A stretch of 64,000 nt of DNA from Streptomyces sp. Je 1-79 (GCF_025195125.1 NZ_JAMGSL010000003.1:254337-318336); one strand, 5' to 3'. Shown: positions 17,183-25,858, counted from the first letter of the stretch. The notes: a model not told the origin generated them from the sequence alone. Program-made: numbers and translations.

Positions 17183-18312
17183 GTGATGCCGCCGGAGGAG
17201 CTGCCGGAGGTGCCGCGCTGGCTGGAGAAGTACAGCCGCCTGCCGTCGGGGGAGAAGGCCGGCCCGGTGATCTCGGAGCCGGACTGACCGCTGATCCGCA
17301 GGAAGGGGGCGACGACGTCGTCCGGCGTGATGATGCAGATCTCCATGTTGCCGCCGTCCTCGGCGATGAACAGGTCGCCCGAGGAGGAGCCGGTGACGTT
17401 GTCGACACCCGTCAGCGGGGCGCCGCCGCCGGACACCAGTGAGTCGTCGTAGGCGAGCTCGTAGGTGTTGTTGGTGAGGTTGAGCTGCCAGAGCCGGTTG
17501 TCGCCCTTGGTGGTGAACCAGACGGTGTCGTTGGCGTAGTGGCAGCCCTCGCCGCCGTTGAACTTCTTCGAGCCGGAGACCTGGCTGCGCGTCGCCGTCG
17601 GCGAACCGTCCGGGTCCGGCACGTTCTGCCAGGTGAAGGAGCCCGAGGTGGCGCTTCCGGCCACCAGTACCTGGAGCGTCCCGGAGGAGAGGTTGCCCCA
17701 GGTGGTGGGTATGAAGCGGTAGAAGCAGCCGCTGGTCTCGTCCTCGGTCAGGTAGACGACCCTGCGGACGGGGTCGGCCGCGGCGGCCTCGTGCTTGAAG
17801 CGGCCCATCGCGGGCCGCTGGACGGCCGCGTTCACGCCGTACGGGTCGGTCTCGTAGACGTAGCCGAGGCTGACCTCCTCGCAGGAGAGCCAGGTGTTCC
17901 AGGGGGTCTTGCCGCCCGCGCAGTTGGTGCGGGTGTTGGAGAGGATGCGGTACGCGCCGGTGACGGCGCCGGCCGAGCTGAACCTGACCGCGCTCGCGCC
18001 GCCGCCGGGGTTGATCTCCGAGTTGGAGACATAGATCCAGCCGCTGCCGTCGGCGAAGCAGGCGCCGCCGTCGGGGGCGTTGTGCCAGGTGTACGAGGTG
18101 CCGGGGACGGTCTGTCCCGACCGGGCGATGACCCGGCTGCTGAAGCCGCTCGGCAGCAGGATGCCGTTGGCATCGGCCGCGCCGAGGGCACCGTACGGTC
18201 CGGCGCCCGGCTGGGCGGGGGCAGCGTAGGCCGCCCCGTGCATCAGCGTGCCGCCGAAGGCCGCCGCCGACGTCCCGATGACCGCTCCGCGCAGAAAACT
18301 GCGTCGCTCCAC
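17152..18312 (-). CDS. Tat-exported PhoX-like protein (DUF839)
   Basis: 386 aa, GTG at 18312 with GGAG upstream. The N terminus MERRSFLRGAVIGTSAAAFG is a twin-arginine signal ending around AYAAP. The mature part has the DUF839/PhoX beta-propeller features: WNTWLSCEE, YVYETDPYG, FKHEAAAADP, YLTEDE, FNGGEGCHY and FIAEDGGNMEI. PhoX enzymes are calcium/iron-dependent extracellular phosphatases, usually longer, so this may be a shorter phosphodiesterase-like relative. Only a lone GTTCACA-like half site is seen upstream, not a convincing PHO box. Confidence 0.82.
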   Translation of the reverse strand: MERRSFLRGAVIGTSAAAFGGTLMHGAAYAAPAQPGAGPYGALGAADANGILLPSGFSSRVIARSGQTVPGTSYTWHNAPDGGACFADGSGWIYVSNSEINPGGGASAVRFSSAGAVTGAYRILSNTRTNCAGGKTPWNTWLSCEEVSLGYVYETDPYGVNAAVQRPAMGRFKHEAAAADPVRRVVYLTEDETSGCFYRFIPTTWGNLSSGTLQVLVAGSATSGSFTWQNVPDPDGSPTATRSQVSGSKKFNGGEGCHYANDTVWFTTKGDNRLWQLNLTNNTYELAYDDSLVSGGGAPLTGVDNVTGSSSGDLFIAEDGGNMEICIITPDDVVAPFLRISGQSGSEITGPAFSPDGRRLYFSSQRGTSGSSSGGITYEVTGPFRA

Positions 18313-18536
18313 GTCTCACTCCAGAGGGGTGGTGTGTGAACCCGCCGCACCGGTCGGCGGCGGGGTCGCGCGCTTCCGGAACCTAGGAGTACGGAGTTGG
18401 TACGAAGTTGACGGTGCAGCAACAACCGATGAAAGGGAAGCGTCGGTCGGAATGTCAGCGGGTTCCGCGGTGGCCGGGAAAAACTTCCCGCGCGCCGATG
18501 AGTTTCCGCGGGGCCCGTCGTCTTAACTCTCGAAAG

Positions 18537-18629
18537 CGCACACGAGCCACACCGGCGCACACGAGCCACACCGCGCACACGAGCCACACCGCGCACACCA
18601 GCCACACCGACGCACACCAGGCACACGAG
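18537..18629. repeat. Five-copy 18-19-bp tandem repeat in VOC gene leader
   Basis: CGCACACGAGCCACACC-like units start at 18537, 18556, 18574, 18592 and 18611. The strand is almost purely C/A/G with little T, so the mRNA would be unstructured. It ends about 22 nt before the VOC protein start. Confidence 0.85.
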
Positions 18630-18650
18630 AGACACGAGAGAGCGGACACC

Positions 18651-19061
18651 ATGAACCAGATGATCTTCGTCAACCTGCCGGTGAAGGACCTGGAGGCCTC
18701 CAAGGCCTTCTGGGGCAAGCTCGGCTACTCCTTCAACCCGCAGTTCACCGACGAGACCGCCGCCTGCATGGTCATCAGCGACACGATCTTCGCGATGCTG
18801 CTGACCGAGGCCAAGTTCAAGGAGTTCACCAAGCCGGGCAAGGAGATCGCCGACGCGACCAGGACGACCCAGGTGCTCCTCGCGCTGAGCGCGGAGAGCC
18901 GCGAGAAGGTCGACGAGCTCGCGGACGGCGCCCTCGCCGCCGGCGGCTCCCCGGCGAAGGAGCCCCTGGACTACGGCACGATGTACGGCCGCTCGTTCAC
19001 GGACCCCGACGGCCACCACTGGGAGGTCATGTGGATGGACCCCGCCGCGGTCCAGGGCTGA
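18651..19061 (+). CDS. VOC (glyoxalase-like) family protein
   Basis: 136 aa from the ATG at 18651 (GAGAG about nine nt upstream); the frame is open further back, but only across the tandem repeat. It has the vicinal-oxygen-chelate fold pattern: NLPVKDLEASKAFWGKLGYSF, an ISDTIFAML strand, and a C-terminal SFTDPDGHHWEVMWMDP with a metal-ligand Glu. Small single-domain VOC proteins include lactoylglutathione lyase-like and resistance proteins; the substrate cannot be told. Its stop codon abuts that of the convergent SDR gene. Confidence 0.87.
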   Translation: MNQMIFVNLPVKDLEASKAFWGKLGYSFNPQFTDETAACMVISDTIFAMLLTEAKFKEFTKPGKEIADATRTTQVLLALSAESREKVDELADGALAAGGSPAKEPLDYGTMYGRSFTDPDGHHWEVMWMDPAAVQG

Positions 19062-20006
19062 TCACCCCTTCAGGCCCTCGTACGTCACGCCGGTGAGCTG
19101 CTCGGAGGCGCTCCAGAGCCGCTCGCCGGCGACGTCGTCGAGGGTCCACCGCGCCCGCCGCGAAGGCCCGGGCGCGCCCCGCCACATCAGGAACGACGGG
19201 CCGGTGAACGAGTCGGGCGCCACGCCGGCCGCCGTCGCCGCGTAGAGCGTCGGCAGCGCCCCGACCTCGGCCGGCTGGGCGATGATCCGGTTGCCGAGCT
19301 CCATGATCCGTTCGGCGCCCGAGCGGCCCTCCAGCCGTGCCGCCGCCGTCTGCAGGTTGGTCGCCGCGTACCCGGGGTGGGCGGCCGCTGCCACGATCCC
19401 CGCACCCGCGGCCCTCAGCCGCCGTGCCAGCTCGTGGACGAAGAGCAGATTGGCCGTCTTCGAGCGGCCGTAGGCCGTCCAGCGCCGGTACTTCCGCTCG
19501 CTGTTGAGATCACCCATGTCCAGCCTGGACAAGGCGTGCAGGCCGCTGGAGACGGTGACGATCCGGGCCGCCGGGGCGTCGAGCAGCCGCGGCAGCAGCA
19601 GGCCGGTGAGCGCGAAGTGGCCCAGGTGGTTGACGCCGAACTGCGTCTCGAAGCCGTCCGCCGTCCGGGCGTAGGGCAGCGCCATCACACCCGCGTTGTT
19701 GACGAGCAGATCGAGCCGTCCGTACGGGAGCGAAGCCGCGAACTCCCGTACGGAGGAGAGGTCCGCGAGGTCCAGCGGACGGAACTCCACCTCCGCGTCC
19801 GGCACCTCGCGCCGCACCTGCTCCACGGCCGCCGTGCCCCTGGCCGCGCTGCGGCAGGCGAGCACCACCCGGGCGCCCCTGCGGGCGAGTTCGCGGGCGG
19901 TGACCAGGCCGATGCCGCTGTTGGCGCCGGTGACGACTGCGGTGCGGCCTCGCTGGTCCGGGATGTCCCGGGCGCTCCAGGCGCCGGTGCCGACGGACGT
20001 GGCCAT
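19062..20006 (-). CDS. Short-chain dehydrogenase/reductase
   Basis: 314 aa, ATG at 20006. Classical Rossmann SDR: TGANSGIG cofactor loop, LVNNAGVM, catalytic Ser in VTVSSGLHALS and the Tyr-Lys pair in YGRSK. The C-terminal 60 residues resemble the WW-oxidoreductase/retinol dehydrogenase-like subfamily (LTGVTYEGLKG end). A perfect 12-bp palindrome lies 18 nt upstream. The substrate is unknown. Confidence 0.9.
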   Translation of the reverse strand: MATSVGTGAWSARDIPDQRGRTAVVTGANSGIGLVTARELARRGARVVLACRSAARGTAAVEQVRREVPDAEVEFRPLDLADLSSVREFAASLPYGRLDLLVNNAGVMALPYARTADGFETQFGVNHLGHFALTGLLLPRLLDAPAARIVTVSSGLHALSRLDMGDLNSERKYRRWTAYGRSKTANLLFVHELARRLRAAGAGIVAAAAHPGYAATNLQTAAARLEGRSGAERIMELGNRIIAQPAEVGALPTLYAATAAGVAPDSFTGPSFLMWRGAPGPSRRARWTLDDVAGERLWSASEQLTGVTYEGLKG

Positions 20007-20023
20007 GCGGACCCCCTCGTTCT

Positions 20024-20035
20024 TACTCCGGAGTA
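20024..20035. promoter_or_regulatory. Palindrome TACTCCGGAGTA upstream of SDR
   Basis: A perfect 12-bp palindrome in the SDR promoter region, 18 nt before the start codon. Its form fits a TetR- or MerR-type operator, but it differs from the sites of the nearby TetR gene. Confidence 0.5.
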
Positions 20036-20062
20036 GGACCGCACAGCCTACGTCCGGCCGCC

Positions 20063-20824
20063 TCAGGCCGAAACGCCGCCGTCGATCACCAGGTCGGCGC
20101 CGACGACCGACCCGGCGTCCTCCGAGGCGAGGTAGAGCACCGCCGCCGCGACCTCGGAGGCCGTCGAGATCCGGCCGAGCGGCGACTCGTCCTTCATCCG
20201 CACGGCGCGCTCGGCCTCCGTCTCGCCGGGCCGCAGCGACATCGCGGACTCCGAGGCGCCGGGGCTGACCGCGTTGATCCGGACCCCCTCGGCGATGTGG
20301 TCGAGGGCGGCGGCGCGTGTCATCGCGGAGACCGCCGCCTTGGAGACCTGGTAGCCGAAGACGCCGGGTATGCGCACGTGCGGGCCGAGGTTGGAGGAGA
20401 CGTTGACGATGGCCCCGCCGCCGTGGGCCCGCATGTGGGCGATCTCGGCCTGGAGGGAGTGCAGGACGCCGGTGACGTTGGTGTCGAGCAGGGTATGCCA
20501 GTCCTCCAGGGGGAAGTCGGCGGCGGAGGCGCCGCCCCGGAAGACCCCGGCGTTGTTCACGGCGACGTCGAGTCCGCCGAAGGTCTCGACGGTCTCCCGG
20601 ACCAGGCGGCGGGTGTCCTCCGCGCGGGACACGTCGGCCGTGACGACGGCCGCGGTGCCGCCGAGGGCCTCGATCAGCAGCGCCGTCTCGTCGAGCGTGG
20701 CCGCGCTGCGGCCGGAGACGACGACCTTCGCGCCCTCGGCGGCGAAGGCGAGCGCGACGGCCCGTCCGAGGCCGGTGCCGGCGCCGGTGACGAGAACGGT
20801 CCTGTCGGTGAAGCGTGCGGGCAT
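20063..20824 (-). CDS. Short-chain dehydrogenase/reductase (FabG-like)
   Basis: 253 aa, ATG at 20824. Classical SDR with TGAGTGLG, NNAGVF, NVSSNLG and the YQVSK catalytic pair, and the usual C-terminal GSVVGADLVIDGG. It oxidises or reduces an unknown alcohol or ketone with NAD(P)(H). A TGGAACGNNCGGTCAA operator lies 25 nt before the start and is shared with the TetR gene upstream, so the SDR is probably the main target of that repressor. Confidence 0.92.
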   Translation of the reverse strand: MPARFTDRTVLVTGAGTGLGRAVALAFAAEGAKVVVSGRSAATLDETALLIEALGGTAAVVTADVSRAEDTRRLVRETVETFGGLDVAVNNAGVFRGGASAADFPLEDWHTLLDTNVTGVLHSLQAEIAHMRAHGGGAIVNVSSNLGPHVRIPGVFGYQVSKAAVSAMTRAAALDHIAEGVRINAVSPGASESAMSLRPGETEAERAVRMKDESPLGRISTASEVAAAVLYLASEDAGSVVGADLVIDGGVSA

Positions 20825-20848
20825 GACGATGCCAACTCCCTAGGTTTC

Positions 20849-20864
20849 TTGACCGTACGTTCCA
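20849..20864. promoter_or_regulatory. TetR operator at SDR promoter
   Basis: TTGACCGTACGTTCCA; read on the other strand it is TGGAACGTACGGTCAA. It differs only in the central two bases from the site at 21522-21537. Confidence 0.75.
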
Positions 20865-20883
20865 ATATGAAGGCCCAAGAAAG

Positions 20884-20901
20884 GGGCGCCATGAGGCGCC
20901 C
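20884..20901 (-). terminator. Short hairpin after TetR gene
   Basis: GGGCGCC (20884-20890) and GGCGCCC (20895-20901) with loop ATGA, 16 nt past the TetR stop. Confidence 0.55.
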
Positions 20902-20916
20902 GTGAAAGGTCTTCCC

Positions 20917-21501
20917 TCAGTCCAGCAGCGTCAGCGCCTGCTCCGCCGCGTCGCGGACCCTGGCCGGGTCGCTCGACGCCTTGCCGACGACGCGCAGGCC
21001 CTGCGCCAGGACGAGGAGCATCCGGGCCAGCGCCCGCGGATCGCGGTCGGCGGGCAGCTCGCCCTGGGCCCGGGCCCGGACCAGCGAGGCGTGGAGCAGG
21101 GTCTCGATCTGCTCCCAGCTCAGCTCCACCCGGCGGGCCACCACCTCGTCGTGCGGGCCCAGTTCGGCCGCCGAGTTGGTGACGAGGCAGCCGCTCAGGC
21201 GGCTCTCGTCCGCCGCCGCCTCCGCGGCGAAGCGGCGGATCAGGGTCCGTACGGGCGGAAGCGCCGGCCCCGGTGCGGACAGCTCCTCCACCATCAGCCG
21301 GTCGCGTGACCGGAGGTAGCGGTCGAGCGCCTTCACGTACAGGGCGTGCTTGTTGCCGAAGGTGGCGTAGATGCTGGCGCGGCCGATTCCGAGCGCCTCG
21401 ACGAGATGCGCCATCGTCGTCGCCTCGTAGCCGCGCGCCCAGAACAGCTCGAGAGCTGCCTGGAGCGCGGCGTCCGGGTCGAATTCCTTGGTCCTTGCCA
21501 C
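20917..21501 (-). CDS. TetR/AcrR-family repressor
   Basis: 194 aa, ATG at 21501. N-terminal HTH: ALQAALELFWARGYEATTMA, IGRASIYATFGNKHALY. The C-terminal part matches the TetR_C domain of the YxaF/NemR-type group (SGCLVTNSAAELGPHD), which contains a Cys that in relatives senses electrophiles. It is upstream of the SDR gene on the same strand; matching 16-bp operators at both promoters, placed 21-25 nt before each start, suggest autorepression and control of the SDR. Confidence 0.92.
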   Translation of the reverse strand: MARTKEFDPDAALQAALELFWARGYEATTMAHLVEALGIGRASIYATFGNKHALYVKALDRYLRSRDRLMVEELSAPGPALPPVRTLIRRFAAEAAADESRLSGCLVTNSAAELGPHDEVVARRVELSWEQIETLLHASLVRARAQGELPADRDPRALARMLLVLAQGLRVVGKASSDPARVRDAAEQALTLLD

Positions 21502-21521
21502 GCGTCGACTCTAGGAGTATC

Positions 21522-21537
21522 TGGAACGAGCGGTCAA
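21522..21537. promoter_or_regulatory. TetR operator at its own promoter
   Basis: TGGAACGAGCGGTCAA, 21 nt upstream of the TetR start. 14 of 16 bases are identical to the site at the SDR promoter, with only the two central bases changed. Confidence 0.75.
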
Positions 21538-21556
21538 GTTGAAATGATCATTCGTT

Positions 21557-21889
21557 TCACACGGTGCGGACCGGGAACACCGCCACCGAAACACCGTCGT
21601 CGTCCAGGCACTTGCCCGTCTCCAGGTCGAAGCGCTGCTTCAGGAGCGGCGAGGCCACGAACGCCCGCCCGCCCGCCGATCCGAGCAGCCCCCGGGAGAG
21701 CACCTGGGCCCCGGTGAACGGGTCGCGGTTCTCGATCGCGTACGCCCGCCCGGACCGGTCCAGGAAGAGCGCCGCCTGCCGGCCGTCGGGGAGCAGCGCG
21801 GCCACGCCCCGGCCCGGGGTCAGCCGGGAGGCCTCGCAGACCGTCGTCCAGGCGTCGGCGTCGACGTCGTGGGAGAGTTCGAGATTCAT
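21557..21889 (-). CDS. nirD: NirD, nitrite reductase small subunit
   Basis: 110 aa, ATG at 21889, six nt after nirB. It has the Rieske-like fold of NirD (DAWTTVCEASRLTPGRG, YAIENRDPFTGAQVLSRGLL, VASPLLKQRFDLETGKC) without the Cys/His cluster ligands, as is normal for NirD. It partners NirB in NADH-dependent nitrite reduction to ammonium. Confidence 0.93.
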   Translation of the reverse strand: MNLELSHDVDADAWTTVCEASRLTPGRGVAALLPDGRQAALFLDRSGRAYAIENRDPFTGAQVLSRGLLGSAGGRAFVASPLLKQRFDLETGKCLDDDGVSVAVFPVRTV

Positions 21890-21895
21890 CGGGCT

Positions 21896-24460
21896 TCAGA
21901 CCCCTTCCAGAGTTCCGGCTCGCATGGTGCCGATGGTGAGGACCGTCAGGTCCGGCTTGATCTGGTCCCGCTCCGGGACGAACCGCACCGACGGGTCCGG
22001 CGCGTCCGGCGCGTTCACGAAGGAGACGAAGCGGCGCAGCCGCTCCGGGTCGTCCAGGGTCGCGGCCCACTCGTCCTGGTAGTCCGCGACATGGGCCGCC
22101 ATCAGCGCCTCCAGCTCGTCGCAGAGCCCCAGCGAGTCGTGCACGACCACGTCCCGCAGGTGGTCGAGCCCGCCCTCGAGCCGCTCCAGCCACACCGAGG
22201 TGCGCTCCAGGCGGTCGGCGGTACGGATGTAGAACATCAGGAACCGGTCGATCAGCCGCACCAGTTCGGCGTCCGACAGGTCCTGCGCCAGCAGGTCCGC
22301 GTGGCGCGGGGTCGCGCCGCCGTTGCCGCCCACGTACAGGTTCCAGCCGTTCGCCGTCGCGATGACGCCGAAGTCCTTGGACTGCGCCTCCGCGCACTCC
22401 CGGGCGCAGCCGGAGACCGCCGACTTGAGCTTGTGCGGGGAGCGCAGCCCCCGGTAGCGCAGCTCCAGCTGGATCGCCATCTTCACGGAGTCCTGGACGC
22501 CGTAGCGGCACCAGGTCTGCCCCACGCAGGACTTCACCGTGCGCAGCGACTTGCCGTAGGCGTGGCCCGACTCGAAGCCCGCGTCGACCAGCCGGGTCCA
22601 GATCGCCGGGAGCTGGTCCACCCGGGCGCCGAACAGGTCGATCCGCTGACCGCCCGTGATCTTGGTGTACAGCCCGAAGTCGCGCGCCACCTCGCCGATC
22701 ACGATCAGCTTCTCCGGGGTGACCTCGCCGCCCGGTATGCGCGGCACGACCGAGTACGAGCCGTTGCGCTGCATGTTCGCGAGGAAGTGGTCGTTGGTGT
22801 CCTGGAGGGCGGCCTGCTCGCCGTCGAGGATGTACCCGCCCGCCCCGATCACCGGCGCGAGGCTCGCCAGGATCGAGCCGACCGTCGGCTTGCAGACCTC
22901 GCAGCCCTCACCGCCCCGAGCCTCCGGCCGGCCGTGCGAGTCGAGCAGCTCCGCGAAGGAGGTCAGCCGCAGCGTGCGGGTGATCTCGTACAGCTCGGTG
23001 CGGGTGTACGAGAAGCAGCCGCACAGCCCCTTGTCCGCCGGCTCCGGCAGCAGCTGGCCGATGAGCTTCACGCAACTGCCGCAGCCCGTACCGGCCTTGG
23101 TGCACTTCTTCACCTCCGGCAGCGTCGCGCACTGGCTGATCGCGTGCTTGGTGACGTTGTGGCAGGAGCAGATGACCGCGTCGTCCGGCAGCGCGGACGG
23201 GCCGAGCGCGACCGGCGCGCCCGCGCCCGCCGGGAGCACCAGCTGCTCGGGGGAGACGGGCGGCACGGAGCCGGTGAGCGGGCGCAGCATCCCGTACGAG
23301 TCGGCGTCACCGACCAGGACACCGCCGAGCAGCACCCCGTCCCCGTCGACCACGAGCTTCTTGTAGACCCCGGAGCGGGAGTCGGAGTAGACGACGTCGA
23401 GGCAGCCCTCCGTCGTGCCGTGGGCGTCGCCGAAGGAGGCCACGTCCACACCGAGCAGCTTCAGCTTGGTCGACATGTCGGCACCGGTGAAGGAGCGCTC
23501 CTCGGCCTCGTCGGCGATCGCCGCGGCCACCGTCAGCGCCATCTCGTACCCGGGCGCCACCAGGCCGTACACCCGGCCGTCCGAGGCCAGCGCGCACTCG
23601 CCGATCGCGTACACGGACGGGTCGGAGGTCCGGCACGTGTCGTCCACCGCGATGCCGCCGCGCTCGCCGACCGTCAGACCGCAGTCACGCGCCAGCTGGT
23701 CCCGGGGCCGTACGCCCGCCGAGAAGACCACCATGTCCGTGGCCACCTCGGAACCGTCCGACAGGCGCATCCCGGTGACCGCGCCGTTCTCGGTCACCAC
23801 CTCCTGCGTGCCGGTGCCGGTGTGGACCGTCAGCCCCATCTGCTCGATCGTGCGCAGCAGCGCCGCGCCACCGCCCTCGTCGACCTGCACCGGCATCAGC
23901 CGGGGCGCGAACTCCACGACGTGGGTGTCGAGTCCGAGCCCCTTGAGCGCGCCCGCCGCCTCCAGACCGAGCAGGCCGCCGCCGACGACCGCGCCGGTCG
24001 TCGCCGTCTTCGCGTACTCCTCGATCGCGAGCAGGTCCTCGATCGTCCGGTACACGAAACAGCCGCGGGCGTCCTTGCCGGGGACCGGCGGCACGAAGGG
24101 GTACGAACCGGTGGCCAGGACGAGGGTGTCGTACGGGAAGACCTGCCCGGAGCGGGCGGTGACCGTACGGGCCGCGCGGTCGACCGACTCGGCAGGGTCG
24201 CCGACGTACAGCTCGATGCCGTACTTCTCCATGAAGCCGTTCTCGACCATCGACAGGTCCTCGGGGGTCCGGCCGTTGAAGTACGAGGTCAGCTGCACGC
24301 GGTCGTAGGCGGGACGCGGCTCCTCGCAGAGCACGACGACCCGCGCGCGCTCGGTGACGCCCCGGTCGGCGAGCGCCTCCAGGAACCGCTGGCCGACCAT
24401 GCCGTGGCCGACCAGGACGACGGTGGGCACGGTGGGGGTGTGGACGGGCGTGGTCGACAT
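21896..24460 (-). CDS. nirB: NirB, NAD(P)H nitrite reductase large subunit
   Basis: 854 aa from the ATG at 24460 (GGAGG eight nt upstream), directly after the upstream stop (TGAGATG). Order of domains: FAD/NAD-binding reductase (VVLVGHGMVGQRFLEALADR), BFD-like [2Fe-2S] Cys near 431-460 (CSCHNVTK, GTGCGSC), then the siroheme/[4Fe-4S] sulfite reductase-like half with CVGQTWCRYG (about 641) and SGCARECAE (about 688). It reduces nitrite to ammonium in the cytoplasm. Siroheme is needed, and a chelatase gene lies at 42.5 kb. A GlnR-like box precedes the operon. Confidence 0.96.
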   Translation of the reverse strand: MSTTPVHTPTVPTVVLVGHGMVGQRFLEALADRGVTERARVVVLCEEPRPAYDRVQLTSYFNGRTPEDLSMVENGFMEKYGIELYVGDPAESVDRAARTVTARSGQVFPYDTLVLATGSYPFVPPVPGKDARGCFVYRTIEDLLAIEEYAKTATTGAVVGGGLLGLEAAGALKGLGLDTHVVEFAPRLMPVQVDEGGGAALLRTIEQMGLTVHTGTGTQEVVTENGAVTGMRLSDGSEVATDMVVFSAGVRPRDQLARDCGLTVGERGGIAVDDTCRTSDPSVYAIGECALASDGRVYGLVAPGYEMALTVAAAIADEAEERSFTGADMSTKLKLLGVDVASFGDAHGTTEGCLDVVYSDSRSGVYKKLVVDGDGVLLGGVLVGDADSYGMLRPLTGSVPPVSPEQLVLPAGAGAPVALGPSALPDDAVICSCHNVTKHAISQCATLPEVKKCTKAGTGCGSCVKLIGQLLPEPADKGLCGCFSYTRTELYEITRTLRLTSFAELLDSHGRPEARGGEGCEVCKPTVGSILASLAPVIGAGGYILDGEQAALQDTNDHFLANMQRNGSYSVVPRIPGGEVTPEKLIVIGEVARDFGLYTKITGGQRIDLFGARVDQLPAIWTRLVDAGFESGHAYGKSLRTVKSCVGQTWCRYGVQDSVKMAIQLELRYRGLRSPHKLKSAVSGCARECAEAQSKDFGVIATANGWNLYVGGNGGATPRHADLLAQDLSDAELVRLIDRFLMFYIRTADRLERTSVWLERLEGGLDHLRDVVVHDSLGLCDELEALMAAHVADYQDEWAATLDDPERLRRFVSFVNAPDAPDPSVRFVPERDQIKPDLTVLTIGTMRAGTLEGV

Positions 24461-24461
24461 C

Positions 24462-25658
24462 TCAGGAGCCTCCGTCATGGGTGAGCAGGTGAAGCAGGGG
24501 AGCCTGCGGGAGGGCCTCGTCGCCCTCCCAGGCCTGGGCGAGGGTGCCGACCGCCGCGAGATCGCCGAGCAGTACCCCGCCGACCAACCGGTCACCGCGG
24601 ACGACGACCTTCCGGTAGGCCCGGCGGGTGGCGTCGGTCAGCTGGACGACGTCGTCCCCGGGCAGCGGTGTGGCCTCGCCGAACGCGGCCAGGTCGAGCG
24701 ACTCGGGCCCGCCGAGCGTGAGCCGGGTCAGGGCGCGGGTGCCGGTGTAGGCGGGCCGGGCCCCGGACGCCCCGGGGCGCAGGACGTCCGCCAGCGCGTC
24801 CGCCTGTTCCAGGGCCGGGCCGGCCAGGCCGTAGACCCGGCCGTCGTGCTCGGCGCAGTCGCCTACGGCGTGGATGTACGGGTCGGAGGTCCGCAGCTCG
24901 TCGTCGACGACGATGCCCTTACGGACCTCCAGGCCGGCCTCCAGGGCCAGACCGACGCGCGGCCGGACCCCGCAGGCGACGACCACGACCTGGGCGTCGA
25001 GCACGAATCCGTCGGCGAGTTCGACGGCCGTGACCGCGCCGTCCTCCTGCCGCAGACCGCTGACCCGGCACTCGGTGTGCACCTCGACGCCGAGGGATTC
25101 CACGTGCTCCCGCAGCAGCTCCGAGGCCTGGGCGTCGAGCTGACGCTCCATGAGCCGCTCGCCCTGCTGGGTCAGCACGACCTCCGCGCCGAGGGCGGCC
25201 AGCGCCCGGGCCGCCGAGACCCCGAGCAGACCGCCGCCGATGACGACCGCGCGCACGCCCGGCCGCACCAGCCTCCGCAGCTCCAGGCAGTCGTCGAGGG
25301 TACGGAAGGGGTGGACGCCCGACGGCAGCACCGAGCCGCGCAGCCCGCGCAGCGGCGGCAGCACCGGGTTGGAGCCGGTCGCCAGGACCAGCCGGTCGTA
25401 GCCGACCTCCGTCCCGTCCGCGCACTCCACGGTCCGGGCGGCCCGGTCGATCCGCACCGCCCGCACCCCGCGCCGCACCGGCTCCCGCGGAGCGGGCAGC
25501 GCGATCACCTCGGGGGCGTACCGGCCGGCGAGGACGTCCGCGAGCAGCACCCTGTTGTACGGTGCGTGCGGCTCTTCGCCGAGGAGGGTGACAGGCAGGC
25601 GCTGGGCGAGCCGGACGCCCGCCGTTCCGCCTCCGACCACCACGATCCGTGTACTCAT
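24462..25658 (-). CDS. FAD-dependent NAD(P)H oxidoreductase, NirB N-terminal-like
   Basis: 398 aa, ATG at 25658. It resembles the FAD/NAD domain of NirB (IVVVGGGTAGVRLAQRL, LLGEEPHAPYNRVLLADVLAG, RLVLATGSNP, VVIGGGLLGVSAARAL, DPYIHAVGDCAEHDGRVYGLAGP) but lacks the BFD and siroheme parts. It is the first gene of the operon, its stop one base before the nirB start. It may supply electrons to nitrite or nitrate reductase (nasA at 38-40 kb has no reductase partner beside it). Confidence 0.88.
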   Translation of the reverse strand: MSTRIVVVGGGTAGVRLAQRLPVTLLGEEPHAPYNRVLLADVLAGRYAPEVIALPAPREPVRRGVRAVRIDRAARTVECADGTEVGYDRLVLATGSNPVLPPLRGLRGSVLPSGVHPFRTLDDCLELRRLVRPGVRAVVIGGGLLGVSAARALAALGAEVVLTQQGERLMERQLDAQASELLREHVESLGVEVHTECRVSGLRQEDGAVTAVELADGFVLDAQVVVVACGVRPRVGLALEAGLEVRKGIVVDDELRTSDPYIHAVGDCAEHDGRVYGLAGPALEQADALADVLRPGASGARPAYTGTRALTRLTLGGPESLDLAAFGEATPLPGDDVVQLTDATRRAYRKVVVRGDRLVGGVLLGDLAAVGTLAQAWEGDEALPQAPLLHLLTHDGGS

Positions 25659-25681
25659 GACACGAAGAGTGCGGGGCGGGT

Positions 25682-25719
25682 GTTACCCGTCGGCATCCCG
25701 ACTGTTTCCCGCACGGAAC
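25682..25719 (-). promoter_or_regulatory. GlnR-like box upstream of nir operon
   Basis: On the minus strand GTTCC-N6-GAAAC-N6-GATGC-N6-GTAAC has the exact 5-6-5-6-5-6-5 spacing of the actinomycete GlnR box (gTnAC-N6-GAAAC twice), 24 nt before the first gene. Two of the four elements match well. Confidence 0.6.
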
Positions 25720-25858
25720 GCTGATCTCCGCTCCGCCGGGATCGCACTGTGAGGTGCGCGGGTGTGAGGCTTAACCCGTGGTCAGAGTCTCCTCAAGGGG
25801 ACCTTAAGGATCGCGGGGGAGGGGCTGAGCTGCGGTTTCGTATACCTCGGGGACCCTA

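Noticed and set aside
18325..18345. GTTCACA-type element upstream of the PhoX-like gene as a PHO box
   Set aside because: Only one half unit is present; the adjacent 11-bp repeat needed for PhoP does not match.
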